The translations under genes and the position numbers were made by a program. Below, piece after piece: positions 43,600-54,760 of a DNA stretch of 64,000 nucleotides. The stretch comes from Lunularia cruciata (lineage: Eukaryota > Streptophyta > Marchantiopsida > Lunulariales > Lunulariaceae). The DNA is taken from positions 57,223,665 through 57,287,664 of the forward strand of contig OX419757.1 in NCBI GenBank assembly GCA_948567375.1, read 5' to 3'. Under the pieces are notes generated by a model. That model searched no databases. It was not told where the DNA came from and saw only the letters and a program-made list of their open reading frames with translations. Numbering within the stretch: the first letter of the stretch is position 1; every line of letters starts with the position of its first letter.

Positions 43600-44200
43600 G
43601 AATCTAGCAAAGTCCTCATCTCATGTAGAATACTTTGAGTACTCTCCAATAGCTCCATAATAATGACAAACTCTCTAAAATAAAAAAATCTCTTGAAGTC
43701 TATATTCCTTGGCCATCAATTCCTTCTCTCTTATAAGTTTATCCAACTCATCAATCCTCTCAACTTTATCACCAATAAGGCTATCCAACTTGGCATGTCT
43801 TTGACAACATGCTCTCTCTTCTCTTTCCTTCTCTCTAATAGCACTAAGTGTGTTTACCTCCCATGAGTAGTACTATCCTCCATATATAAATGCATCTTCC
43901 ACCTGGCCAATTTTTTTCTCTCCATAAGAATATGCTCCTTTAGCCTCATTTGCTTCTCTCTCTCTCTCTCTCTCTCTCTTCTAATCTACTCTCATGAGTG
44001 CTCAACCTAAACTCATACTTATCTTATCTATGCTCATGAAGACAAACTTCTCTTCTTTCATGTAGATGCCCCTCAAGAGGCATAGAGACATGAGTCTCTC
44101 TAGGTAGAGTAGTGGGCTCAACTTCCATAGGAGCACTTTCATGGAGAAAGTGAGCTTGGGGAGTGTTCTCATGGGGCTCAAATGCATAAGAAGCACTCTC
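43600..44200 (-). pseudogene. Coiled-coil gene fragment
   Basis: Minus strand reads AIREKEREERACCQRHAKL, then VERIDELDKLIREKELMAKE (43700-43870), a heptad-rich, Lys/Glu-rich coil, followed by a stop and MELLESTQSILHEM. Reading continues in sense across the reverse solo LTR into 42793-43046 (KEATKWLEVEMIC), so both LTRs sit in one old transcription unit. Protein family not recognised. Confidence 0.4.
43955..43979. repeat. (TC)n microsatellite
   Basis: About twelve uninterrupted TC units; on the minus strand they give the RERERERE stretch of the coiled-coil fragment. Confidence 0.95.
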
Positions 44201-44210
44201 ATGGAAGAAT

Positions 44211-45234
44211 GTGGAAGAGGGGTGCTTTCATGGGAAATGGGAGCATGAAATGTACAAAAAATCTACACATGATCAAACCTCACAACTTGACAACCATTCA
44301 TCTGTATCCATCATCTCATATCAAAATATCCATATCAAAATAACAAATATGGAAAAATTTCCATCAAAATCATCTCATTTCAAAATATCCAATGACAATG
44401 ACTTTAGAGTTAACCCTTATACTAGCATAAAAACCATTTTCTCCATCATAAATACAAAAATATTACACATATATACAAGTACATGCTCTATGCAAGTCAC
44501 TCTCACTCACCCTTGTAACCATCATGGTCATCAAGTGCCTCCTCTTTGTTGTCCTCACACTCAATGCCATAAACCTCCTCTATCTCTCTTGGACCATATA
44601 CAAGCTCCTCCCCACCCACCAATCCTCTCTCCATGAGCAAGTGTCTGAAGACCTGCCCTACAGAAGACCTGCCGTACAGAAGTCGCACAAAAGCATCTCA
44701 ATTCTAGGTGGTGAAGCTACCTTTGAACTACAACTAGCTTGGCCTCAATAGAAAATAAAACAAGCTCTACCCAATCATAGAACACAAAGGTAAAGCACTC
44801 TATCTTACTCTTCACTATCAAGATGATATTCCTATGTACTACTATGGGATGCTTAGATGGAATAAAAAGAGAACATAACATATGGAAGAATGGCATGAAT
44901 GCAAGGTATGCAAAATGTTGTGCTAAATATCTCTTGGCATTATGGTCTCTCATTGGAAATCAGTCTTCACCCAAACTCTATGGGACTGTCTTCCTCCTTG
45001 GAATGCTCTCCCTAGGCAAAAAAAATGCTTCCCAAGTCACCTTAGTAGTGAGAACTAACTCTCAACTCTCTAATGCTTCCTCAATGAGTGTCCTTGTTCC
45101 AAGTCCGTGAAAATTCAGTACATGATAGAACCATCTATCATGTATGTTGATCCACATCTTCATATAGATAGCTAAGAACACCCAACCACACTCCTATCAA
45201 TGTACATGCATTGCACACCAACTAATCAGAAAAA
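44211..45234. other. Host DNA, no confident gene
   Basis: Short overlapping frames on both strands (44211-44636 plus is Ser/His-rich and low complexity). A short duplication AGAAGACCTGCC occurs near 44660-44685. No family recognised. Confidence 0.45.
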
Positions 45235-45770
45235 GATGAAGGTGCGTGTGAACTCAAACGTACTTTGAAAGTAAGGTTAACCTTTCCAAGCACATAGCAA
45301 GAAGCACAAAGTTGGTAAATTAGTGGTCAATACAGATGAAAGTGAGCGTGACATCAAACTTGCTATGAAAAGTAACATGTACCTTTCCAAGCACATTGCT
45401 AGATAGTAGTAGTAAATACAGATGAAGGTGAGTGAGACCGCAATCTTACTTTGAATAGTAAGATTTACCTTTCCAAGCACATAATTAGATAGCTATGGAA
45501 GATATAGATGAAGGTAAGTGTGACCTCAAACTTCCTATGAAAAGTAACATGTACCTTTCCAAGCACATTGCTAGATAGCAATGGCAGATATAGATGAAGG
45601 TGAGTGAGACCTCAAACTTACTTTGAACAATAAGATGTACCTCTCTAAGCACATATCAAGATAACTATGGCAAAAAATATAGATGAAGGTGAGTGGGAGC
45701 TCAAACTTACTTTGAAAAGTAAAATGTACCTTTCTAAGCACATAGCTAGCTAGATAGTAGTGGCAAAATG
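45235..45770. repeat. Tandem array, six units of 86-100 bp
   Basis: Units start GATGAAGGTG-like at 45235, 45335, 45421, 45507, 45594 and 45682. Each has ...TCAAACTTACTTTGAAAAGTAA..ATGTACCTTTCCAAGCACAT..., here abbreviated. A decayed relative follows near 45860. Units differ from each other by many bases. Confidence 0.9.
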
Positions 45771-46848
45771 ATGTCTTTTAACAACAAAGTAATGCATCAG
45801 ATATAAATATATGCTATAGATATATGCAAAAACTGATTAAGTAGACATGATTAAGCAACTTTAGATATAGTGAGTATGACCCCAAACTTACTTGGTTTTG
45901 CTCATGTTTGATGGTTGAATCACAAATTCAAATAAAGCTAGAAGGTACCAAGTAGATTAGCCTTGGACTAATCAAACAAGGTTGAGGTTTACAAAAACTA
46001 AGGAAGCATAACTATTTGTGTGGAAAGACAATAAAATCAAACTGACATTGACATGATTTAAATCAACATGGATTTCAATTGTGACAAATTATCCCTATGT
46101 AGACTGCCATCATGCAGATGTGCAAACCATAGTTGGGAGGTTTTCACTGGCCATGCAAACTACTTCTCCCTACACAAAACACTCAATGGTGGTTTGCACA
46201 GAGAAGTGGCTTGCATGGTTGGTGCAAACCTCTCAAAGGTGGTCTACACAAAGTGAAAGCACCTTCTGAGGGGCATGTAGGCTTGCAAGATGAGTTCTCA
46301 AGAATTCATATTCATTCATGATTGTAGAATTTTAACATCCAAGATGAAAAACTCATGTGGGAGCATGAGTACTCTATTTTGAGTGCAACTTTCAAGTTGA
46401 GAGCATTTAAATCAATCTTGTGTATTTTTTTGTTGCTTCCTTGATTTGTATTCTTTCTATCAAGCTCTATTTCACATAGGGCATGTACTTGATCAATGTA
46501 TTAAATCTCACCTACTAAGGTCCTTCAATTGTTTTTGCTACACTTTGCTCCTCTTAGTCAAGCACTCTCTTATACCCTTGCCTTGCCATCTTTGATTTCT
46601 GATCACACTATCTCTTTGTGATTTCTGGTTGATTTTTGGTTTGTTTGTTTTGTCCATGTTTGCTCTTTCCCTCTCTTTGTTTATGTTCTCTCTCATCTAC
46701 TCTCCTTCCCTGTGAGTATCTCTCCATGAACCCCAAAATTTGGGAGTCCATAGGGTTTGAATTCAATACTTTCTTTCTTCTACTTGGCACTAAACCTTTT
46801 GAATGCTTTTCTATGAATGCCCTTTCTAAGAGTTGAATCCCCTAAACC
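45771..46848. other. Host DNA, nothing coding recognised
   Basis: 46100-46260 holds GCAAACCA/GGTTTGCA words in both directions, like 16160-16350, and gives three overlapping spurious frames. No gene supported. Confidence 0.45.
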
Positions 46849-47080
46849 TCTCCTCTTGCTCCTTCCCTCTCTTTGTTTATGATTTCTTGTTTGTTCTCTC
46901 TATCTATTTGTTTCTATTCTCTACCCTTCCTACAAGTATTCTCTCCAAAAGTCACCAATCTCTCCTCTTGCCCCTTCCCTCTCTTTGTTTATGATTTCTT
47001 ATTTGTTCTCTCTATCTATCTCTCTATTTGTTTCTATTCTCTACCCTTCCTACAAGTATTTTCTCCAAAGGTCACCAACC
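46849..47080. repeat. Tandem duplication, about 112-120 bp x 2
   Basis: Unit 1 (46849-46960) and unit 2 (46961-47080) share TCTCCTCTTG, CCCTCTCTTTGTTTATG, TGTTTCTATTCTCTACCC and GTCACCAA. A more diverged relative lies at 46660-46725. Confidence 0.88.
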
Positions 47081-47729
47081 TTGGAAGGATGTCCTTATTG
47101 ACCTATAAGGACTCTGTCCCGAGGTTTCTCCCTCCCAAGATCTCAATTCTTTCTTTGTTTTCAGTTTTTGCTTGGCTCTAAACCATTCAAATGCCCTCAA
47201 ATGCATTTTCTACAAGTTGGATCTCCTAAACCTTTTGGGTCAATTTCCTAAACCCACTTAGGTTGATTTCCTAAACTCATCTCTTCTTTATGAATCCTTC
47301 TCTTTTTTCAAATTTTCTAAACAAACCTTCAAAAACAAATCTCTTTCTTTGACAAATTCTGATATACTTGATAGAACAACAAAAAATTCATCATTCTTTT
47401 CTTCTTAAGTAAATCTCTCCATTTTTTAAGTACTTGCACATAGCTTTGGGAGGGTGAAGAGTCACCACCGAGCAAATCTTTTGCATCCTTAACCAAATCA
47501 GATCAAGTGTTCATTAAACATGGTGTTCAAATTGGACAATGAATTGATGGTCAACTAACAATGAACAAAGCTAAGTTGAGCACAGATCTGAATTAAACAC
47601 TAAAAACAAAGTAGAAGATTATATATTTAGAGATATATATGAACCCAAGAGAATACATGTGTGAAAAACACATCTCAAATGGTACCTAACCACTCTTATT
47701 ATTGTTACTACTCAACCACTATTCTCTAC
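47081..47729. other. Host DNA, nothing recognised
   Basis: AT-rich and pyrimidine-rich; no open frame or motif of interest. Confidence 0.45.
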
Positions 47730-48890
47730 ATATAACATGGTTTCATCTAAGCTAGGAACCATGCTCATCAAGCTCATGATGCTTTTTATTTCCTCTAGTG
47801 TTTGCCCAACTTCTGCTAACTCTATAATTGCTTTTTTGAGACCATTTGGACTTGGCACTCCCTTACTTAATTCTCAACTTCTCCACCTTGGCAAGTCTCT
47901 TCTTAGTCTTGGAATTCTTCTCCATTTCACTTTGCATTCTTAGCTTCTCCATCTAGGCAGGTCCTTGAGCTTCAATTTTAGAAAGCATGCATCTCTACCT
48001 AGCTTCAATTATTATTGTTCTCAATTTTGTAACACATGAAAGATCATGTGCAAACATGGCCATGGTGGAAGAGGTTGGTCTCTTAATTCAAGATATCTTC
48101 CTTCTCTTCTTAGAGGATTTACTCTCTCTTCCCACTCCATCATTCTCACCATTGAGCTCCCTTTCTCTTTCTTGATCTCCTTTGGTGGTGGTTCATTGGT
48201 TCATACATGGAATACTTGGTGTAGTTTGATGCTCTAGATGTGATGGGGTTGTGCTCACCTCTTTCTATAATCTGTGTTCACTTTTGCTCTCTTGATGCAA
48301 GTGCTAAACTATAGCAATGTCTTAAGAGTATGGTACATAAGGAACATATTCTAGTTCTTGTGTGCTAGGTTCAAGAAAAATAGTAAAATCAATGCAATGC
48401 AAACCAATTCTTGATGTAGGTGTGGACTCTCCAACATGATAATCCCTTGGGTGCACTTGGGGTTCACTTGTGACTTGGGAAGAGGAACCATCTTCCAATA
48501 TTATCTCTGCAAAATCATTCTCTATACCTAGAGTAATAAGGGCAAGTGGAGCAACATTAGCTTTGCTACCTAACAACCTATCCGTTCTAGTATAGTAGGT
48601 ATAAATATGATGAAGCTTGCTATCAATTGTCTTAAATCCTCTTTTTTGCTCCTTGTTTGTGAGGCCTACTCACATGGATTTATACTTTCTAATTTCAAGC
48701 TGATTTGTATAAAGCCATGTGATGGGTCCATTTCTTTGTTAATATCTCTTAAATTTGTCAATTTAGGAAAACCCCTTCCAAAATTTACAAGGTAAGTGGC
48801 CATGTAGCTTAAGGCCATGCTCTTTTGCACTGGTTTCCTGCAAGGGCCTACATGGATTTGCTTGAAATGGTTTGATTCTTCAAGATAATC
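47730..48890 (-). pseudogene. Unassigned minus-strand pseudogene with coiled coil
   Basis: Minus-strand reading: RKPVQKSMALSYMATYL near 48830 and NFGRGFPKLTNLRDINKEMD near 48770. An open frame follows at 48576-48322 (GSKANVAPLALITLGIEN...). Then stop-interrupted pieces such as TSSTMAMFAHDL and a Lys/Arg-rich coil (KLRMQSEMEKNSKTKKRLAK) near 47920. The first segment recurs at 60-310. Not recognised; a transposon protein or a repeated host gene are both possible. It ends at the border of D2. Confidence 0.35.
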
Positions 48891-48918
48891 TAGTAGTTGA
48901 CCATATTAGTGTGATACT

Positions 48919-49837
48919 TGATACACCATTTGTAGCTTTGCATCTATATTGCTTGGATACTAGAGTAGTAGCAATAGTAGTTAGAGGTATTTTGGTAGTT
49001 ACTTGTGGATTATTTTCTATTGGTCAGATTTTGTGTTTTAGGTACTAACTACATGGTGGGGCCTACCGTCACTTGCATCATTTTCACTGTTGGGTGTGCC
49101 ATCAGCAAGACCGTTGGTGTGAGACCTAGGTTGAAATCAGGAGTATACCTTGGGAGTGCAGCTCCAGAGAGCTCACTTCTCCATTGTTGGGCCTTTGAGT
49201 TCCTGGCTAGAGTGGATAGAAAGAAAAAGAGCATCACATGGAGTCTCTTAGCTAGAGTGGGTGTGGCTTGACTATAATCAGGGCCCAATTTTTGGTAGAT
49301 CATTGAGTGACAGATCAAGTATTGATCTAATTTGAGTTGATTCAAGTTGATGAAGAACTGATCACAACAGAGAAGTGAGAGTAAGGGAGAAATTGGGTGC
49401 AAGAACTATGAGTGTTGGTGGTATTTTCAAGCTTGGTGGATCATGGTGTCTTGATCAAGTAGTTTAGATTTGCTTAAGAGAGATTGTGTGTGGAAGTGTT
49501 GGTCAAATTTGGAGTCAAAGAGAAGCAATTTTCAAGTGGTAGTTGTGATTTTGAGCTCAAGAGATGAAAGTAGGACCAATTTGTTGCGAGTTGAGCTCAA
49601 AAAATGAAATTGAAGGTGGAGTTGGGAGCACACCCTTGAGAATCAAAGATTGGAAGAAATAGATTTTTCCAATTTGGCTTGAGTGAAGAGTTAGCAAAGG
49701 ATTTAGTGTCAGCCAAATTTAGGGATTTATGTCAGATTTTGAGAAGTGTTTATGTCAAATTTTGGCAAGAAGAACTTTGATCCCATTCTTTGGTGATCTT
49801 TGTAACTCAAGAGGTAAATAGGTACTCTGATTATGTC
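48919..49837 (+). repeat. 5' LTR of D2
   Basis: 919 bp; starts TGATACACCATTTGTAG (D1: TGTCATGCCATTTGTAG) and ends GATTATGTCA. It lacks the roughly 400-bp insert with tRNA-like boxes seen in D1. Confidence 0.82.
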
Positions 49838-49840
49838 AAA

Positions 49841-49856
49841 TGGTGGCAGAGTCAGT
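49841..49856 (+). other. Primer binding site candidate of D2
   Basis: TGGTGGCAGAGTCAGT, three bases after the LTR, matching D1 with one difference. Confidence 0.6.
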
Positions 49857-50245
49857 CCGGTGTTGCTTTATGAGATCAAGGGTTTTTGTTTAGCCTTCTT
49901 GTGATTGGACCCCTTCTATTCTCTACTTCTTGTTTGTGCATCTTGTTTGTGTGAGGTGCCCTAAATTTAGGGCATTGGTGCTTTGGTGTGCTTTTGATAG
50001 TGAGGCTGGATTGATGACCAGTCAAACTATCTATGTTTCTCTTTGGTGAGGCAAGAAGTGATGATCTATAGACCGTGAGAGTGCGTGTTGTGATGGCATG
50101 TTACAAGTTGCCCTTTCCCCTAGTGTACTTGTCTTAGTTAGAGTTACATTAGTGGGTAGTTTTTCGTTAGGGTTGGCTCTCAATGGTGCTTGGTTGGTAG
50201 TGTTGAGGTACTTGTGGTTTGCGGTTGGCAGTTGGTGGTTTGCCA
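49857..50245 (+). other. D2 leader
   Basis: Untranslated stretch between primer site and gag, alignable to the D1 leader; stop-rich. Confidence 0.5.
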
Positions 50246-52390
50246 CAACGGAGTTCTTTGGGGATTCTAGAGGAGATAGCCCTACAAATATGCAGTGGTT
50301 TTACTCAGAGTGGTGCTTGGTATTAGCTTGTATCTCAGTTCCCAATGAGAGAGAAGATTGACTCTAAGTTGGAGTTTGACCAAGGAGTTGATTTAGTTGA
50401 AAGTGCACTTGGTGTGTCCGCACCGTTGTTGTGGGACATGGATGAGATTTATGAGGCCTTCAAAGGCCCTAGGAATTACTCTGGTATAGTGGGTACCATA
50501 AAGTTGGATGACTTTATCCAAGAGTTTGATAGTTGGTGTGATCTGCAATAGATGCAGAACCCGACTTTGTTCACACGCTTTCTGGCATGGAAAGGGTTAT
50601 TTTAGCATTTAAGGGGTCTATCAATGGACAATTTTGATGAGTTTAGGAGAGCTCACTTGGAGGAGATTGAGTTATGGAGGCAATATTGGTCTCCAAACTA
50701 TGTCTTTATCACTTTAGGCTTGGTTGCCAAGAGTAGATAGGCAATACCCACAAGTTCTAGCTTGAGTAGCATTGGTGGAGCTAGTGGAGGTGCACTAGAT
50801 GGAGATAGTGCTACTACGAGTAGAGGTACCGCTAGAGGAGGTGGTGTGGTAATAGGGTTTAACCCCATGGTGGAGTTCTTCCAGCGTTTGAGGTAGAACT
50901 ACCAAGGAGTGCGGGACTGACAAGCTAAGGAGCTTGTAGGAGTTCCAATGGAAGGTTGGAAAGAGCCTACGCGAGGCATATATTCACATGAGGTGGTTGA
51001 TCAGTTTCACTTAGGGAGTTATTGAGGCCCAAGCAGTCAAGTTTTATTATGGAATAATGGATAGGGAGTTATGACATAGACTTCATGATGCTATGTTGTT
51101 ACATGCTACTTTGCTCACTTTGGTAGTGGTCTTTGGTTTCGTTGAGCGTATGAGCTCAACATGGTGGAAGAGAGAGTGGTGATATTTGGATTTGGTAGGG
51201 AGACCTCATCAACAACTGTGACTTCTTCTAGAGTGCAGCAGAGTGCACCATGTCTAGTTGGTTTTTGAGGACATGGTGGACAGCCTAGGTCCTATAGAGC
51301 AAGTAGAAGGCTTACTATGGTTAGACCTTTACCATCATTTTTGGGTTAGCAGCAGCCAGTGAGTAGTGGTGTTGCTTGTTGGACTTGTGGTGGACCTCAT
51401 CATAAGAGAGAGTGCACTTAGGGCAATGGACCTGATACCTATGGTGCATCACAGCCAACATAAAGACAATGTGAGCATTATCACAAACATGGTCACTTTA
51501 GTGACCGATGCTTTGACCTACACCTAGAGTTACAAAGTGGTAGGGCTTTTATGACTGGTAGTAGAGGAGCTCAATTCATGGAGGACGAGGTGGTAGAGGT
51601 GGTCGTAGAGGATCTACACCTAGTAGGGGTGTAGTACCTACCCTTACTTCTAATACGTCTATGGCTACTTGGATTGAGCAGTTGAGACTGGCTAGTATGG
51701 CCATTGCTCAGAGGAGATCAGATTTGGGTGTTGAGCTTCTACCTCATATGTTGGTGATAGAGATGCTTTGGACTTCATGTGTGCAGCATCACAAGTGGAT
51801 GCATCTGTAGTAGTGACTAAGAATACAATACGTGGTCCAGGAGGAGCATCAGTGGAGTTGGACCCACAAAGAGGAGAGATTGGGAGATAGGTCTGACTTC
51901 CCTAATCTTTTATGCTCTCTAAGGCCCTACAAACATCATCTATGGCTCCTAGATGTCCTAGTGCAAGTGTGGTAGGTGGTGATGGGATGCATGATAGATT
52001 ACCTACTAGTTTACTACCTACTACCACACAGACTAAGTCTAGCACAATGTTGGAGGCGGTTCAGCTGATTATGCACTATCTTTTATTTTTGACCAATGAC
52101 ATGTGTAGATTGGGAGTTGAACCAACCCTAGTGTTCAGATTGGCTGCCATGCTTTGTGAGAGTAGGGATGATGTGGTTCATGCTTCTAGAGTAGAGGTGG
52201 TTGATAGTGGAGCTGACTTGGTTGAGGAGCATGGGATCCGCTCAACGACCAGTGTTTATGGCAAGCAACAACGGCTAGATTGGAGGAGTTGCCAGCTAGA
52301 CCGACCTTTGAGAGAGCGTGGTTCACGCCTGGTGTTGTCTTATTGGATAACCAAAGGGGGATTTTTTGTTTGGTGGGACCTTTAGGGAAG
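50246..52390 (+). pseudogene. D2 gag and gag-protease linker
   Basis: Starts EFFGDSRGDSP near 50249, then the open part 50345-50551 (LDDFIQEFDSWCDLQ). SLSSIGGASGGALDGD and FNPMVEFFQRLR follow. Zinc knuckle 1 CWTCGGPHHKREC is at 51380-51418, and knuckle 2 has CEHYHKHGHFSDRC, where the second Cys is Tyr. The linker (51912-52385) matches D1 27108-26671. Many TAG stops. Confidence 0.82.
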
Positions 52391-53114
52391 GTTTATACAC
52401 CACAGAGGGTCTTACTTGGCTCTGGTGTGCAACCTTTTATGTTGCAGAAGGTTGCAATTGTTGGTTTAAGGTTATGAAAGACCGATGTGGAGAGATAACC
52501 ATTTCAAATCCAAACATCTCTAGGAGGTGGTTCAACATAGTACATCACATGTGGAGAGCTTGTTGTCCAAGTTCAGCTTGGTCATCCGACTGATAGCTCG
52601 GTGGTGAGAGCTCAAGCTATTGTGACCATAGTTGAGTCATATGATGTGCTAGTCAATAGAGCAGTGCTATACCCCACGGGTTTCAATATTGACTATTGGG
52701 AGGAAATAGTCTCCTATAGACCAGGTTGGCAATCAGATGAGGGACAAGTATATTGCCTACCAGTACACTTCAATAGTGGTAGTCTTGACTCACTAAAGTC
52801 TAAGACCATGGAAACATCAATTTCAGCTTTTAGTGGTGTTGTTACTTGGCCTAATGACTTATTGGAGGAGAATGCTCCTATAGAGGATACTCTAGTGCCG
52901 GAGGAGATCACTTGGATTTGGAGTACAAGTGGAATTTTTCTATCTACCTTGGATGTTCCATTGTAGAGTTTGGAGGAAGCATTGCAATAACATGCACATT
53001 GGTTGGTGCAATAGGCTTGAAGTGGAGCCTTTGTACCACCATGAGATAAGTATGAGGATGAGCCTCCAAAGTTGATTACCTTGACACCTTTGGATACCAC
53101 ACTCATTGCTTGGC
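52391..53114 (+). pseudogene. D2 protease region
   Basis: RVLLGSGVQPFMLQK near 52405-52450 has Gly where the catalytic Asp should be, so this copy is inactive. ESYDVLVNRAVLYPTGFNID and YWEEIVSYRPGWQSDEGQ follow in frame 52601-52966, as in D1. The tail leads into the methyltransferase. Confidence 0.75.
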
Positions 53115-54020
53115 AGTATCTAGTAGAGGGAGTATGTCTATTGGAGTTGTTTGGTGGGATTAGCACCGGACTAGCTACAATACTACATGCAATTATACGA
53201 GTACAAAGGTACTTGTATGTAGAGAGAGATGAGACTACTAGGCAAGTCTCTCTACATCATATGGCATACTTGGCCTATCAGTATCCTAAGTTATTATCAA
53301 TGTCAACAATCAAGGGTTACTAGAAGGCCCTACCAATAGACATTTCCTTACTGGGGGTGCATGATTTGGAGAGACATGAGCTTGTTCATTTCGTGATTTT
53401 TGGATAGCCATGTTAGGGATATACACATGGTAAGCAAGGTTTGGGTCTTTAAGATCCCTATTCTGGTGTGTTTTGGGAGATGTTACAATTACTACAACAT
53501 CTCTAGGTTCATCAGACCATTTCTCCAGCTTAAAATTTGGAAACATCTCTTCGATGGGTAGTAGTGAGTACACATCAAGTCCATTCTTGGATGGGACCTA
53601 CTGTTTTGTTAGATGCAGCCAAAGCGGGATCACAGGATCATCGTCTTCATCTTTAATGGACAAACCTCTTACCTAGAGAGGTTCTACAACATGCTTATGA
53701 TAGGATTCAACAACTAGACCACATCATTGTTGATGACATCTTGGATGTTGGGCGTTAGTCTCAGATGGTGATAGTGGTTGATAGGTTACTTATGGCAGTG
53801 GTGAACCTAGTTGGATAGCATCAAGTGGCTTTTCCTACACTTATGAGTTTCCCACGCTCTCATGCTTTTTGAGAAGGTGCTCCTGGAATGGTTTGGGACT
53901 CACAGTTAGAATAGTTGGTGGAGCCCAACATTGATGAGAGAGAGCAAGCGATGGGTTTTTGCACCGGTATTGTCACTTTTCTAATAGTATCAAAGGCATC
54001 TAGACGTCAAGTGTTAGGTC
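53115..54020 (+). pseudogene. D2 cytosine methyltransferase-like domain, N-terminal part
   Basis: LLELFGGISTGLATI (about 53138-53180) is motif I, followed by YLYVERDETTRQV. PC with the catalytic Cys is at 53408-53413, directly followed by a TAG where D1 has Gln. The motif VI region reads ETS instead of ENV. EREQAMGF and SKASRRQVLG lead to the insertion of C at the first half of motif X. Stops at 53321, 53450 and 53504 sit at the same three places as stops in D1. The rest of the domain is at 61849. Confidence 0.82.
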
Positions 54021-54712
54021 TGTGAGCCGGCCTGTCTCTCACTCAGGATGAACCTCTGATGGCTATTATGGTAGCGCACCATGGACTAAGAAGGCAAGGA
54101 ACCCCAACTCCATCATACTCTTCCAAGGCTAACACTCCAAGACTCAAGACATTGCTCACTAGAGAACTCAATGAGAGAGAGATAGTTGCAAATGAAAGGA
54201 TGATGAGTACCTCCTCACTCCTTGTTTATATACTTGTGAAATAGTTACGTACCAAAGTTACTAATTACCGTAGTAACTCAAGTTACTAGACTAAAAGTCA
54301 AGTAAAGTCAAAAAGTAGAAAGGAATATCCATTCACATGGGCATATTCCCCTAAGCATGTGGTCTTATCTTGACCCAACCACTAAAGCAAGGATTCCTTC
54401 ACATGGGCTATCCTTGGACTAAAGAAGAATCCAAAACAAAAAGGCTTGCGGGCCCAAGAGTTCTCAACTCTTTCCCCAAAGCCAAACACCTAGGAATAAT
54501 ACCAAGTCAACACACTAAAATCCAAAATAGTGGTGCTCATCTTTTCTACTTCCTCTAAAGTAAGGTCCCATCTATCTTAGCTATGACTAACTTTAGCTAA
54601 CCATGACTAATATAGAACCATCCTTTATCTCTATATAAATAATATCTCTTAAGTACTTGTAATACCAAGCTAAATATCACAATACCACACACATGCAGAA
54701 ATGGGTGTTACA
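54021..54712 (-). repeat. 3' LTR of C
   Basis: Plus strand TGTGAGCCGGCC ... GGGTGTTACA. Contains several GTAAC/GTTAC words (54245-54290) and CTATATAAATA near 54632. Confidence 0.97.
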
Positions 54713-54723
54713 TTTACCCCCGG
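54713..54723 (-). other. Polypurine-tract candidate of C
   Basis: CCGGGGGTAAA on the minus strand, adjacent to the 3' LTR. Confidence 0.6.
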
Positions 54724-54760
54724 ACTAAGTTTTCACTTTGTCCTCAAAGTGAAGGTCTCT

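Noticed and set aside
44211-44636. 141-codon plus-strand frame as a gene
   Set aside because: Low-complexity His/Ser/Pro composition, no motif, and it lies in decayed host DNA.
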